Shown here in pieces: positions 8,921 through 17,428 of a DNA stretch of 46,661 bases. Positions within the stretch are counted from its first letter, which is position 1. Each line of letters begins with the position of its first letter. The stretch covers positions 1 to 46,661 of the forward strand of contig JAEWXO010000029.1 of assembly GCA_023458875.1 (NCBI GenBank). The letters are read 5' to 3'. A model generated the notes under the pieces. The model ran no database searches and was not told where the DNA came from. It was given only the letters and a program-made list of their open reading frames with translations. The position numbers and the translations under genes are program-made. This DNA is from Bacillota bacterium. Lineage in GTDB: Bacteria > Bacillota > Clostridia > Oscillospirales > Ruminococcaceae.

Positions 8921-9592
8921 ATGATTACATTAAAAAATGTCACTAAGACATACAATCATGGGAAAAGTAACCAATTTGTAGCATTAAAGAGTATTGATTT
9001 AAAGATTGATACTGGTGAAATGACTGCAATAACAGGAAAATCAGGAGCAGGAAAATCCACACTTCTTCATATTATTGCTTGTATAGATACATATGAGGAC
9101 GGAGAGTATTATATTGATGAGATTCTTGTTAAAAAATTAAATGAAAAGCAGTTAGCACAAATACGAAATAGCAAAATAGGAATTGTGATGCAGGATTTTG
9201 CCCTTGTAGATGAATTTACTGCTATAGAAAATGTCTTACTTCCATTAAATTTATCTGCAAATAAAAAACGTGACAGGCGTAAGATTGCATTTGAAGCTTT
9301 AAAAGAAGTCGGAATGGAGGGCTGGGCTGATAAATCAGTAACAACATTGTCCGGAGGACAAAAACAACGAGTTGCGATAGCAAGAGCTGTTGTAAATGAA
9401 CCGTCTATTATTCTGGCAGATGAGCCGACGGGTGCACTGGACACTGAAAACAGCAAAGAAATTATGAATTTATTCAGTGTATTGAACAAATCCGGAAAAA
9501 CAATAATTATTGTAACACATGATTCCGAGGTTGCACATAAATGCAATAAGATCATTGAGATCTCCGATGGCAGAGTTGTAAAGAACGAATAA
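8921..9592 (+). CDS. ABC transporter ATP-binding protein, MacB/LolD type
   Basis: A complete 223-residue nucleotide-binding subunit. Walker A is GKSGAGKST (39-47), the Q-loop VMQDF (89-93), the signature LSGGQKQR (143-150), Walker B IILADEPTGALD (163-174) and the switch His H200. This type powers FtsX-like permeases such as the two encoded just upstream. ATPases of this type occur in lactococcin-972-group bacteriocin loci, bacitracin-resistance (BceA) and lipoprotein-release systems. No two-component system is adjacent, which argues against a classical Bce module. It is the last gene of the cassette; a strong terminator follows. Confidence 0.85.
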   Translation: MITLKNVTKTYNHGKSNQFVALKSIDLKIDTGEMTAITGKSGAGKSTLLHIIACIDTYEDGEYYIDEILVKKLNEKQLAQIRNSKIGIVMQDFALVDEFTAIENVLLPLNLSANKKRDRRKIAFEALKEVGMEGWADKSVTTLSGGQKQRVAIARAVVNEPSIILADEPTGALDTENSKEIMNLFSVLNKSGKTIIIVTHDSEVAHKCNKIIEISDGRVVKNE

Positions 9593-9638
9593 AAACCGGC
9601 TGTGTATTTTTTATTACAGAATACACAGCCGGCTTTGT
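9593..9638. terminator. Bidirectional terminator between the ABC cassette and glgP
   Basis: A perfect 13-bp GC-rich stem (9596-9608/9620-9632) lies just after the ATPase stop. On the minus strand it is followed by GGTTTTT, so it can also end glgP transcripts. Confidence 0.8.
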
Positions 9639-9725
9639 TTATCTATCCTGAAAATATTACTTACCCGGTAGCAATCAGAATAATCCACTTATTTAAATTG
9701 GGTAATTAATAGGATAGCTAAAATA

Positions 9726-12065
9726 TTAAAGATCCCAGATTTCTTTTGAATACTCCAGTACAGTTCGGTCAGCAGAAAATTTGCCGGAGTTTATAGTGTT
9801 GGCAAAACATTTTTTTGTGAATGAATCAGTATCTGAATAATCTTTGTTTGCTCTCAGCCTTGTGTCAGTGTATGACTGAAAATCATGTAAAAGGAAATAG
9901 TGATCCGGTTTGTGCCAGTCTGCGCCATAGAGGATCGAGTTATAAAGTTCTCTGAACATACCTGTATCATTATCGCTGAATGTTCCGTCTATAAGTGTAT
10001 CAAGTGCACGTTTTATACGTGGATTCTGGTTATATATCTGAAGTGGATCGTATGAGTCTGATATCTGTGATATTTCATCTACCTTTGCGCCAAAAATATA
10101 ATTGTTCTCTTCTCCGGCCTGTTCAATTATTTCTACGTTTGCCCCGTCAAGAGTTCCGAGTGTTACAGCACCGTTTAGCATGAATTTCATATTTCCGGTA
10201 CCGCTTGCTTCTGTTCCTGCGGTTGAAATCTGTTCTGATATATCTGCAGCAGGGATAAGCTTCTGTGCATATGAAACATTATAATTCTGTACAAACAGAA
10301 CTTTTATTTTATTACTTACAAACTCATCATTATTAACCATTGCGGAGACTTCATTGATAAGCTTGATAATGCCTTTTGCACGATAATACCCCGGTGCGGC
10401 TTTTGCGCCAAAAAGGAAGACAGTAGGGTTAAAATCCTTTATTGTTCCGTCTTTTATAGAATAATAAATATCTATGACAGAAAGTATATTCAGAAGCTGA
10501 CGTTTATACTCATGGAGCCTTTTAATCTGTATATCAAATATAAAATCAGGATTTAATGTTACACCTTCATGCTTTTTTATATATTCGCAGAGCTGAAGCT
10601 TTTTTTGATTTTTAATCCTACGGAAATCATCAAGAGATTTCTTATCATCAAGATATTTATTAAGGTTCCTTAGATCATTGAGATCAGTTATCCATTTGTC
10701 ACCTATTCTCTCTGTTATAAATGCTGAAAGTTCAGAATTGCAGAGGGCAAGCCATCTCCTCTGGGTTATACCGTTTGTTTTGTTGTTGAATCGTTCAGGA
10801 TAAAGTTCGTACCATTCTTTTAATACTGAGTTCTTTAATATTTCAGTATGGATATGAGCGACCCCGTTTACTGAATGTGATGCATAAATTCCCATACGCG
10901 CCATGTGTATCTGATCATTGCTGATGATTCTGAGTTTTTCCATCTCATTTCCGCCGATGCCATTTGCGTAAAATTTATGAGTAAGATTATCGTTAAGAAG
11001 AACTACGTATGGGTATACATCAGGAAGTACACTTCTGAAAAGTGAAACATCCCATTTTTCCATAGCCTCAGCCATTACGGTATGATTTGTATATGCAAAT
11101 AATTTATTTGTAATATCGATTGTTTCCTGAACAGGAACATAATAATCTGCTATGAGTATTCTCATAAATTCAGGAATAGTTGAAATAGGATGAGTGTCAT
11201 TTAGCTGTACAGAGTAGTAAGATGTAAATTTGCTGAAATCATCACCGTATTTGCTGACATAGTTCCTTATCATACTCTTTATCGATGCACTTGAGAAGAA
11301 ATACTGCTGTTTAAGTCTTAAAACCTTTCCTTCATATTTGCTGTCATTAGGATAAAGAACTGAAGAGATTGCTTCAGCACGATTTCGTTCTCTGAATGCC
11401 TCGTCGTACTTCTGGTTATTAAATTCTCCGAAGTTAAATTTACTGAGTGGCTCTGACTGCCAGAGTCTGAGCATGTTTATCATTTTGTTTCCGTATCCTA
11501 TTATCGGCATGTCGTATGGGACTGCCGTTACTGTCTGGTCTCCGAATGTTATGGTTTCCGAACATTCATCACGCCTGATGCTCCACGGATCTCCGAAACG
11601 TGTCCAGTCATCCTCTTTTTCACACTGAAATCCGTTTTCAAAGTATTGCTTGAAAATTCCGTATCTGTATCTTATGCCATAGCCGTCAAGAGGAATTGAG
11701 TGTGTTGCTGCACTGTCAAGGAAACATGCGGCCAGTCTGCCAAGGCCTCCGTTTCCAAGTGCATTATCCTCTATTTCTTCAAATACTGACGGTTCAAATC
11801 CGTATTTCCGGAGGAAATCCTCACATTCAGCAAGAAGACCTGTATTATAAAGATTGCTGTATATCATGCGGCCTGTAAGAAATTCTGCGGAAAAGTAACA
11901 GGCTCTTTTTTTGTTGTAGGATTTTCTTTCATTCCATTTACTGTTTATATGGTTTAAGGCTGCTTTTGAGACAGCATTATAGAGCATGGTTGTATCAGCA
12001 TTATACGGACTGATGTTATAGTCGTATTTAAGGATGGAGATTATATCGTTCTGAAAATTATTCAT
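9726..12065 (-). CDS. glgP: Glycogen/starch phosphorylase
   Basis: Releases glucose-1-phosphate from alpha-1,4-glucans with phosphate (GT35, pyridoxal phosphate dependent). The 779-residue length is typical of bacterial enzymes. The PLP signature EASGTGNMKF carries the cofactor Lys at residue 627, followed by GTLDGANVEI. NGGLGRLAACF and DDWTRFGDPW lie in the N-terminal half, as expected. AAGGAG (12073-12078) precedes the ATG by 7 nt. The edge of a repeat element (12080) abuts this ribosome binding site, so the mRNA leader is made of the element. It follows the sugar ABC importer by 163 bp on the same strand and may be read through from it, linking import of glucans to phosphorolysis. Confidence 0.96.
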   Translation of the reverse strand: MNNFQNDIISILKYDYNISPYNADTTMLYNAVSKAALNHINSKWNERKSYNKKRACYFSAEFLTGRMIYSNLYNTGLLAECEDFLRKYGFEPSVFEEIEDNALGNGGLGRLAACFLDSAATHSIPLDGYGIRYRYGIFKQYFENGFQCEKEDDWTRFGDPWSIRRDECSETITFGDQTVTAVPYDMPIIGYGNKMINMLRLWQSEPLSKFNFGEFNNQKYDEAFRERNRAEAISSVLYPNDSKYEGKVLRLKQQYFFSSASIKSMIRNYVSKYGDDFSKFTSYYSVQLNDTHPISTIPEFMRILIADYYVPVQETIDITNKLFAYTNHTVMAEAMEKWDVSLFRSVLPDVYPYVVLLNDNLTHKFYANGIGGNEMEKLRIISNDQIHMARMGIYASHSVNGVAHIHTEILKNSVLKEWYELYPERFNNKTNGITQRRWLALCNSELSAFITERIGDKWITDLNDLRNLNKYLDDKKSLDDFRRIKNQKKLQLCEYIKKHEGVTLNPDFIFDIQIKRLHEYKRQLLNILSVIDIYYSIKDGTIKDFNPTVFLFGAKAAPGYYRAKGIIKLINEVSAMVNNDEFVSNKIKVLFVQNYNVSYAQKLIPAADISEQISTAGTEASGTGNMKFMLNGAVTLGTLDGANVEIIEQAGEENNYIFGAKVDEISQISDSYDPLQIYNQNPRIKRALDTLIDGTFSDNDTGMFRELYNSILYGADWHKPDHYFLLHDFQSYTDTRLRANKDYSDTDSFTKKCFANTINSGKFSADRTVLEYSKEIWDL

Positions 12066-12079
12066 AAGGGTTCTCCTTT

Positions 12080-12197
12080 GTTGCTATTCGGTCACTAAGG
12101 GTTTCGACTCGGCACGAATCGACCAGGGCTTTGCGGTTGCGGCTTTGATCTTCGGACATATATGCATACTTTATGGTATGCTTCTCCGGATTATTTT
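12080..12197 (+). repeat. Dispersed palindromic element, copy 1 (between importer and glgP)
   Basis: Core with hairpin CGACTCG-GCA-CGAATCG (one mismatch), then GACCAGGGCTTTGCGGTT and CTTCGGACATATATGC. The left end GTTGCTATTCGG matches the terminal repeat GTTACTATTCAG at 10 of 12 bases. The right end is decayed, near 12186-12197. No target duplication is visible. Confidence 0.7.
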
Positions 12198-12228
12198 GAC
12201 TTTTTGATTTTTTTATTATAAAGATTTG

Positions 12229-13059
12229 TCAGCCTTTTACGGAGCCGGCGACTACGCCTTTGATGATGTGTTTCTGGCAGCTCAGATAGAAAATAATAAT
12301 CGGAATTATTGATAAAATAAGCATTGCCATTAAAGCACCCATATCCCTTGAACCGTATCCCCCTTGAAGATACTGGACTGCAATAGGAATTGTCTTGTAT
12401 CTGTTTCCGATAACAAGATATGGAAGAAGATAATCATTCCATATCCACATTGTGTTCAGAATACCGACGGTTATAGCGGTAGGCTTTAAAACCGGAAGTA
12501 TTATCAGGAAAAAGGTCTGTATCGGATTGCAGCCGTCTATTGTTGCGGCCTCTTCGATTTCCACGGGAATGCTTTTAATAAATCCGCTGAACATGAAAAC
12601 CGAAAGACCTGCTCCAAAGCCTATATATATGACGATTATTCCCAAAGGATTGTCAAGATGCATGACATTTGCTATTTTTGACATCGTGAACATTACCATC
12701 TGAAACGGTACGATCATACTGAATACGAACAAATAGTAAAGAAGGCTTGTAACTTTATTTTTGCATCGTATTATATACCATGCAGTCATAGATGTGAAAA
12801 AAAGAATACCGCATACAGAAAATACAGTTATAAAAAGCGAATAGAAAAAAGCACTGAAAAATCTGACTTTCTGTATGCCGTTTGTATAATTAAAAAATTT
12901 TACAAATGTTTTTTCTGTAGGAAGTCTGAATGGAGTGTCAGAAATATAAAATTGTCCTTTAAACGAATTCAGAAGAACAATAATAACAGGTGCAATAAAT
13001 ATCAGAGAAATAATGATAAGCAGGGTAAATATCAAGGGGTTCGTTTTAGTACGTTCCAC
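12229..13059 (-). CDS. Carbohydrate ABC transporter permease, MalG type
   Basis: 276 residues with six membrane segments. The EEAATIDG...P loop (EAA motif) that contacts the ATPase lies near residue 168. This is one half of the membrane channel of a family-1 sugar importer. It starts with GTG sharing one base with the upstream permease stop (TAGTG), so translation is coupled. No importer ATPase is encoded here, as in many Firmicutes that use one shared MsmX-like ATPase. The partner genes are the MalF-type permease and the binding lipoprotein. Confidence 0.9.
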   Translation of the reverse strand: MERTKTNPLIFTLLIIISLIFIAPVIIVLLNSFKGQFYISDTPFRLPTEKTFVKFFNYTNGIQKVRFFSAFFYSLFITVFSVCGILFFTSMTAWYIIRCKNKVTSLLYYLFVFSMIVPFQMVMFTMSKIANVMHLDNPLGIIVIYIGFGAGLSVFMFSGFIKSIPVEIEEAATIDGCNPIQTFFLIILPVLKPTAITVGILNTMWIWNDYLLPYLVIGNRYKTIPIAVQYLQGGYGSRDMGALMAMLILSIIPIIIFYLSCQKHIIKGVVAGSVKG

Positions 13060-13904
13060 TATTGCTCGACCTCCCTGCTTCTTGTCAGTAAAAGCTGTGC
13101 CCCGGCAATTAATGCGACAAAAATAAAGAATATCACAGCCTTTGCCTGACCAACACCCTCATAACCGGTACGTCCGTAAAATGTGTTATAAATATCAAGG
13201 GCCAGCATTTGAGTTTCCTTGCCCGGTGCACCTCCGGTAAGTGCAAAGTTCTGATCAAAAAGCTTAAATGAATTTGTAAGAGTAAGAAACGAGCATATTG
13301 TTATTGACGGCATAAGAAGAGGTATAGTAACTCTGCCGAGTGTCTGAAATGCGTTTGCCCCATCGATACGTGCAGCTTCAAGGACATCGCCAGGGAGATT
13401 CTGAATCCCGGCAATATAAATTATCATCATATATCCTATCATCTGCCAGTTCATTAATATAACGAGTCCCCAAAACCCGTATTTTGCGTCAAATGTTATG
13501 TCAACACCGAATTTTATAAGAACACCGTTAATAATTAACTGCCATATATATCCGAGAACTATTCCGCCTATAAGATTAGGCATAAAGAAAACTGTTCTGA
13601 ATATATTTGTGCCTTTTATTTTTTTAGTAAGGAGCAATGCGAGAAGAAATGCAAGGACGTTTATAGAGATTACTGAAACTATAGTAAATTTTATGGTAAA
13701 CCATAAAGCGTTTGTAAAATCACGGCTTTCGGTAAAAATTTTATTATAGTTTGAAAAGCCTGCCCATCGTGCATCCGAAACAGTTGTAAATTCTGTAAAG
13801 GAAAGATAAACCCCCATAATAAAAGGAATAATAAAGGCAATTGTAAAGGCAGCAAAGGTTGGAAGTGCAAAAAAGGCAAAATACTTTCTTAAAGTTTTTT
13901 GCAT
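13059..13904 (-). CDS. Carbohydrate ABC transporter permease, MalF type
   Basis: 281 residues and six membrane segments, short of the extra N-terminal helices of enterobacterial MalF, which is normal for Gram-positives. The EAA loop reads EAARIDGANAFQT near residue 178, ending in a PLLMP stretch. It forms a heterodimer with the MalG-type protein. The gene starts 40 bp after the binding-protein stop, preceded by AGGAGA. Sugar specificity cannot be read from the sequence; the neighbouring glycogen phosphorylase hints at maltodextrin or a related oligosaccharide. Confidence 0.9.
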   Translation of the reverse strand: MQKTLRKYFAFFALPTFAAFTIAFIIPFIMGVYLSFTEFTTVSDARWAGFSNYNKIFTESRDFTNALWFTIKFTIVSVISINVLAFLLALLLTKKIKGTNIFRTVFFMPNLIGGIVLGYIWQLIINGVLIKFGVDITFDAKYGFWGLVILMNWQMIGYMMIIYIAGIQNLPGDVLEAARIDGANAFQTLGRVTIPLLMPSITICSFLTLTNSFKLFDQNFALTGGAPGKETQMLALDIYNTFYGRTGYEGVGQAKAVIFFIFVALIAGAQLLLTRSREVEQ

Positions 13905-13944
13905 AAGCTTATCTCCTGAAAATTTGATTTTTTGTCTTTAAAGT

Positions 13945-15297
13945 TTAACTTTCAGATTTCCATTTATCAACGACTATTGTTTTTACTTCATCCCATGACT
14001 TTTTACCCTGTGCATACTGTAGGAGAGCTGCACCGAATTCATCCTTGAAATTCTGGCTAGGGAAAACTGTGAAATTCCACGGAACGTTTGAAATCTTATC
14101 ATTTTCCATCCATCTTGTTACTTCTCTTGCAAGAGGATCGCTCGGCTTTTTGTCATCATCAAATGTGTCAAACGGTGCAATAAATCCAAGCTTATTTACA
14201 ACATAATCCTTGCCTTTTTCACTTGAAAACAGCCAGTAAAGAAAATCCTCGGCAAGCTTTTGTTTTTCAACTGAGGCCTGAGAGTTTACACAGAAGAAAT
14301 TTTCTGTACCGATAGCAATACCCTGCTTTTCTTCTCCGCTCATTCCTGTATATATAGGAAGAAAACCGATATCTTCTTCATTTACAGTATTTCCTGAAAC
14401 GTCACTTATCTGTCCCCATGCCCAGTTTCCGTTCTGAACCATTGCACACTGTCCGAGAGCAAATTCTGCCATAGAATCAGCTACCTGCTTTGTACCGAGA
14501 AGTTTTGGTTCAACAGTTGAGTTATTTATATACAGATCAAAAATATTTTTATATTCATCACTCTTGCTGAACTGAATTTCTTTCGTCTGATCGCTTGAGA
14601 GATCTATATTATTCTCCTGAAATTCATAATAGAGCGGTATATTTGCAAGGTGAGTCTGCCATCTCCAGTCTTCACCGGCCTTTAGTGATGTTGCGGCAAA
14701 TACTCCGTTAATTCCGAGAGCTTCTTTGTTTGCTGTCATATCTTCAACAACTGCTTTAAGCTTTTCAAAATTATCAATTTTATCTACTGAATCAATATCA
14801 GTATTTTTGTTTTCAAGCTTAAAGTATTTATCCATAATGGCCTTGTTATAGATAATGCCGTATCCTTCAACAACATAAGGAATTCCGTATACGCTGTCAC
14901 CGGACTTAATAGCAAGATTTTTATCAGTCAGATGCTTATAAATTTCTGTATTTGATAAGTCGGCACAGTAATTTTTCCAGCTGGCATATCCTTTAGGACC
15001 GTTTATCTGAAAAATAGTCGGCGCATCGGCTTTGGCAATTTCAGACTTGAGTGTCTGCTCATAGGTTCCAGAAGCCGCAGTTACAACATTTAGCTTAACT
15101 CCTGTTTCTTCACTGTATGTCTTTGCAATATCATCATAAATATCAGCAATTTCAGGCTTGAAATTGAGATAGTAAATACTCTTGTCCTTATTTGCTGTCT
15201 TGCTGTCTTCACCGCCGGAACCTGCTGAATCATTTCCGCAGCCTGCAAATGAAATACCTAATGCAAGTGTCGTTAAAAGTAAAATAATTTTTTTCAT
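13945..15297 (-). CDS. Sugar-binding lipoprotein of an ABC importer (family 1)
   Basis: 450 residues from ATG at 15297, which has a perfect AGGAGG (15303-15308). A longer reading frame to 15354 adds residues before the signal peptide and is unlikely. It has a lipoprotein signal MKKIILLLTTLALGISFAGC with the lipidated Cys20 in an FAGC lipobox, then a Gly/Ser-rich tether and a two-lobed solute-binding domain. W/Y-rich patches and LGQCAMVQNGNW are typical of maltose/oligosaccharide binders. It is the first gene of the importer operon. The divergently placed WYL regulator is a possible but unproven controller. Confidence 0.92.
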   Translation of the reverse strand: MKKIILLLTTLALGISFAGCGNDSAGSGGEDSKTANKDKSIYYLNFKPEIADIYDDIAKTYSEETGVKLNVVTAASGTYEQTLKSEIAKADAPTIFQINGPKGYASWKNYCADLSNTEIYKHLTDKNLAIKSGDSVYGIPYVVEGYGIIYNKAIMDKYFKLENKNTDIDSVDKIDNFEKLKAVVEDMTANKEALGINGVFAATSLKAGEDWRWQTHLANIPLYYEFQENNIDLSSDQTKEIQFSKSDEYKNIFDLYINNSTVEPKLLGTKQVADSMAEFALGQCAMVQNGNWAWGQISDVSGNTVNEEDIGFLPIYTGMSGEEKQGIAIGTENFFCVNSQASVEKQKLAEDFLYWLFSSEKGKDYVVNKLGFIAPFDTFDDDKKPSDPLAREVTRWMENDKISNVPWNFTVFPSQNFKDEFGAALLQYAQGKKSWDEVKTIVVDKWKSES

Positions 15298-15599
15298 AAG
15301 AGCCTCCTGTTTAAGGGTAAATTGATATATATGTTTCCAAAAAATATTTTGCACAGATTTTCAAAAATATTTCATAGATACTGTTCAGTAAATATTGGAA
15401 ATTTTAAAAAACAGAACTTATTTATCAAAATGCCCCATAATACGCTAAAATCCGCAAAGTGAAGGTATAGGCATATAAGCTAAGTCCAGGCGACCGCAAA
15501 GCCTTTTCGACTCGGCACGAGTCGAGATCCTTGCTATATCCCTAACCTATACAAAATAAACTCATAATAAAACCTTATGTTTTTGGTTTACAGCGAAGA
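15298..15599. other. Intergenic region with AT-rich leader and one repeat copy
   Basis: The stretch between the divergent importer and WYL genes holds the binding-protein ribosome binding site, AT-rich leader DNA without a clear promoter (a weak TTGATA/TAAAAT pair is possible on the minus strand), and repeat copy 2 at 15465-15552. I see no gene in it. Confidence 0.6.
15465..15552 (-). repeat. Dispersed palindromic element, copy 2
   Basis: Reverse orientation. It contains CCAGGCGACCGCAAAGCC and a perfect hairpin CGACTCG-GCA-CGAGTCG (15508-15524). It is bounded by GTATAGG and its complement CCTATAC instead of the GTTACTATTCA termini, so it is a core-only or end-diverged copy. Confidence 0.75.
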
Positions 15600-15628
15600 T
15601 TGACGCATTTATAAAACTATGATAGAAT
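15600..15628 (+). promoter_or_regulatory. Promoter of the WYL regulator
   Basis: TTGACG (15600-15605), 17 bp, TAGAAT (15623-15628), about 90 bp before the gene. Confidence 0.65.
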
Positions 15629-15715
15629 TAATAATTAAAAGAATGTTATCTTAAATGTGGTTAATATCCGTTTTGATAAGATTAACAAATGTATTAAAAA
15701 GTGAGATGAACACAA

Positions 15716-16612
15716 TTGCAGATAAACAGACTGTTTGAAATAATCTATATACTGCTTGAAAAAAAGACAGTAACGGCAGCAGAGCTTTCAAAAAAATTTG
15801 AAGTATCGGTACGAACTATTTACCGTGACATAGAAACACTGTCACAGTCAGGTATCCCTGTATATATGAGCAAGGGCAAGGGCGGAGGGATTTCTCTGAT
15901 ATCCGACTTTATACTTAACAAAGCCGTTCTTACAGAGCAGGAAAAGGAAGATATTTTAACCTCACTCAAAGCTGTAAATGCAGTAAACTTCACAAGAGAC
16001 GACAATACACTGAAAAAGCTTGACAGTATGCTCGGAAGCAGCGGAAGTGACTGGATAGAGGTCAGCTTCTCTTCATGGGGAAATTATCTGAATGAATCTG
16101 AAAATTTCTCGGAATTAAAAAAAGCAATACTCGGAAAACACTCTGTAAAATTTGTTTATGAAAGTGTAAAGGCCGAAAATACAAGCCGCATTGTTCATCC
16201 GCTGAAGCTTGTGTTCAAAGGCGCGGCATGGTATCTTTACGGATTTTGCAAAAAGAGAAGTGACTACCGTTTTTTTAAACTGAGACGGATAAGTAATCTT
16301 AAGATAACTGACGAAACATACAATATGTCACCACCCGATATAAGCTTTAATGAGCCTGAAATATTCAAATGTGAGCCTGTAAATGCGAAGCTTGAGATTT
16401 CTCCGAAAATGGCGTTTCGTGTGTATGACGAGATGTCTGATTTCAGCGTAATGGAAAACGGAAACTTTTTCTGTAACGTTTCTTTGCCCGATAATGATAC
16501 TATGTGTACATATATTATTTCCTTCGGTGAATACTGCAAAGTAATCGAACCGGAAAGCATACGAAATGAGGCAAAACAAAAAATTAAAAAAATGCTTGAA
16601 AATTATTTATAA
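15716..16612 (+). CDS. WYL-domain (YafY-type) transcriptional regulator
   Basis: 298 residues. The N-terminal winged HTH of DeoR/YafY type (about 1-60) includes the helix VSVRTIYRDIETLSQSG. The central WYL ligand-sensing domain (about 130-205) has LVFKGAAWYLYGFC and FFKLRRI. The C-terminal WCX-like part follows. The start is TTG at 15716 behind a weak AAGTGAG; a nearby ATG at 15706 is out of frame and closes at once. Its stop codon overlaps a perfect inverted repeat (16611-16634) sitting in the promoter of the following GyrI-like gene, so it probably controls that gene. Confidence 0.9.
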   Translation: MQINRLFEIIYILLEKKTVTAAELSKKFEVSVRTIYRDIETLSQSGIPVYMSKGKGGGISLISDFILNKAVLTEQEKEDILTSLKAVNAVNFTRDDNTLKKLDSMLGSSGSDWIEVSFSSWGNYLNESENFSELKKAILGKHSVKFVYESVKAENTSRIVHPLKLVFKGAAWYLYGFCKKRSDYRFFKLRRISNLKITDETYNMSPPDISFNEPEIFKCEPVNAKLEISPKMAFRVYDEMSDFSVMENGNFFCNVSLPDNDTMCTYIISFGEYCKVIEPESIRNEAKQKIKKMLENYL

Positions 16613-16648
16613 TATGACATACAGGTGTCATATTACATCTGTTATACT
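16611..16648 (+). promoter_or_regulatory. Operator-like inverted repeat and -10 box before the GyrI-like gene
   Basis: AATATGACA (16611-16619), 6 bp, TGTCATATT (16626-16634), a perfect 9-bp inverted repeat. A TATACT -10 box follows at 16643-16648. The matching -35 position falls inside the repeat and is not TTGACA-like, suggesting control by the upstream WYL protein. Confidence 0.6.
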
Positions 16649-16684
16649 ATGTTCATAATAAAAAAGGAAAGAGGTAATTATATT

Positions 16685-17125
16685 ATGAACTATGAAATTG
16701 TAACACTTGAGGAAAAGCTTATATCAGGATTAAAAGCAAGAACAGGAGTAAATGATCCGGACTGTACAAAGGTAATAGGCGGACTCTGGCAGAAATTTAT
16801 GGGCGAAAATATTTTTGAGAACATGAAGAACAAGGTATCACCGTATCCTGTCGGACTTTATTCTGACTATGATGAAACTTCATATGATGTAACTGTAGGT
16901 ACGGAGGTTTCTGAAAATGAAAATCCTGAACTTTCTGTAAAAATTATTCCGTCCGGAAAATACGCTAAATTTTCAGTAAAAGGCGACGTTGTAAAGGACA
17001 TAGCAAATGCATGGGAAGAGATCTGGAAAATGCCCCTTGAAAGAAGCTTTGCAGCTGATTTTGAGGAGTATATAAGTAATAATGACGGGGTAGCAGACGT
17101 TAATATCTATGTAGCTTTAAAGTAA
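16685..17125 (+). CDS. GyrI-like small-molecule-binding domain protein
   Basis: 146 residues from ATG at 16685. An upstream ATG at 16625 would overlap the promoter and operator, and GAAAGAGG lies at the right distance before 16685. The whole protein is one effector-binding domain of the GyrI/Rob C-terminal type: it opens YEIVTLEEKLISGLKARTG, has GLYSDYDE and IIPSGKYAKFSVKG in the middle, and ends DVNIYVALK. Such stand-alone proteins bind hydrophobic cationic compounds or act as antirepressor-like partners. It is paired with a WYL regulator and followed by an AraC protein carrying the same domain type. Confidence 0.85.
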   Translation: MNYEIVTLEEKLISGLKARTGVNDPDCTKVIGGLWQKFMGENIFENMKNKVSPYPVGLYSDYDETSYDVTVGTEVSENENPELSVKIIPSGKYAKFSVKGDVVKDIANAWEEIWKMPLERSFAADFEEYISNNDGVADVNIYVALK

Positions 17126-17265
17126 TCTTAGTCTGTTTTTTGAAATCTGACGGGATTTTTCGGTTGCTATATACCCTCTGATATCATACGACAGGGTGTA
17201 AAAACGGACAACAAAACAATGCATAAAAAGTCGTGTAAATTTATCTTCTGTATGTTATCATATAA

Positions 17266-17413
17266 CTACAGACGTTACTATTCAACCATATGCGTAAAGA
17301 GATGTATGTCGGAAGGTCGGAGGCGCGACCGGAAAGCCCGGTCGACTCCGCAGAGTCGGAATTCCTGCCATACCCATAACTTAACAGTGGTTGCTGAATA
17401 GTAATCTACAGAC
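17266..17413 (-). mobile_element. Complete MITE-like element, copy 3, with 8-bp target duplication
   Basis: The element (17274-17405, 132 bp) begins GTTACTATTCA and ends TGAATAGTAAT, imperfect terminal inverted repeats that extend inward to about 38 bp. The direct repeat CTACAGAC flanks it on both sides (17266-17273 and 17406-17413). The interior has hairpin CGACTC-CGCA-GAGTCG and GACCGG-AAAG-CCCGGTC. No coding capacity. The right duplication ends 3 nt before the ribosome binding site of the AraC-type gene. Confidence 0.85.
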
Positions 17414-17428
17414 ATTGGGGGATAAAAA

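Noticed and set aside
9109..9555. 148-codon minus-strand frame inside the ABC ATPase gene
   Set aside because: Antisense shadow of a gene with all ABC motifs; no ribosome binding site.
6638..9592. Bce-type antibiotic resistance module
   Set aside because: There is no adjacent sensor kinase/response regulator, the permease is split into two four-helix proteins, and a secreted peptide gene precedes it.
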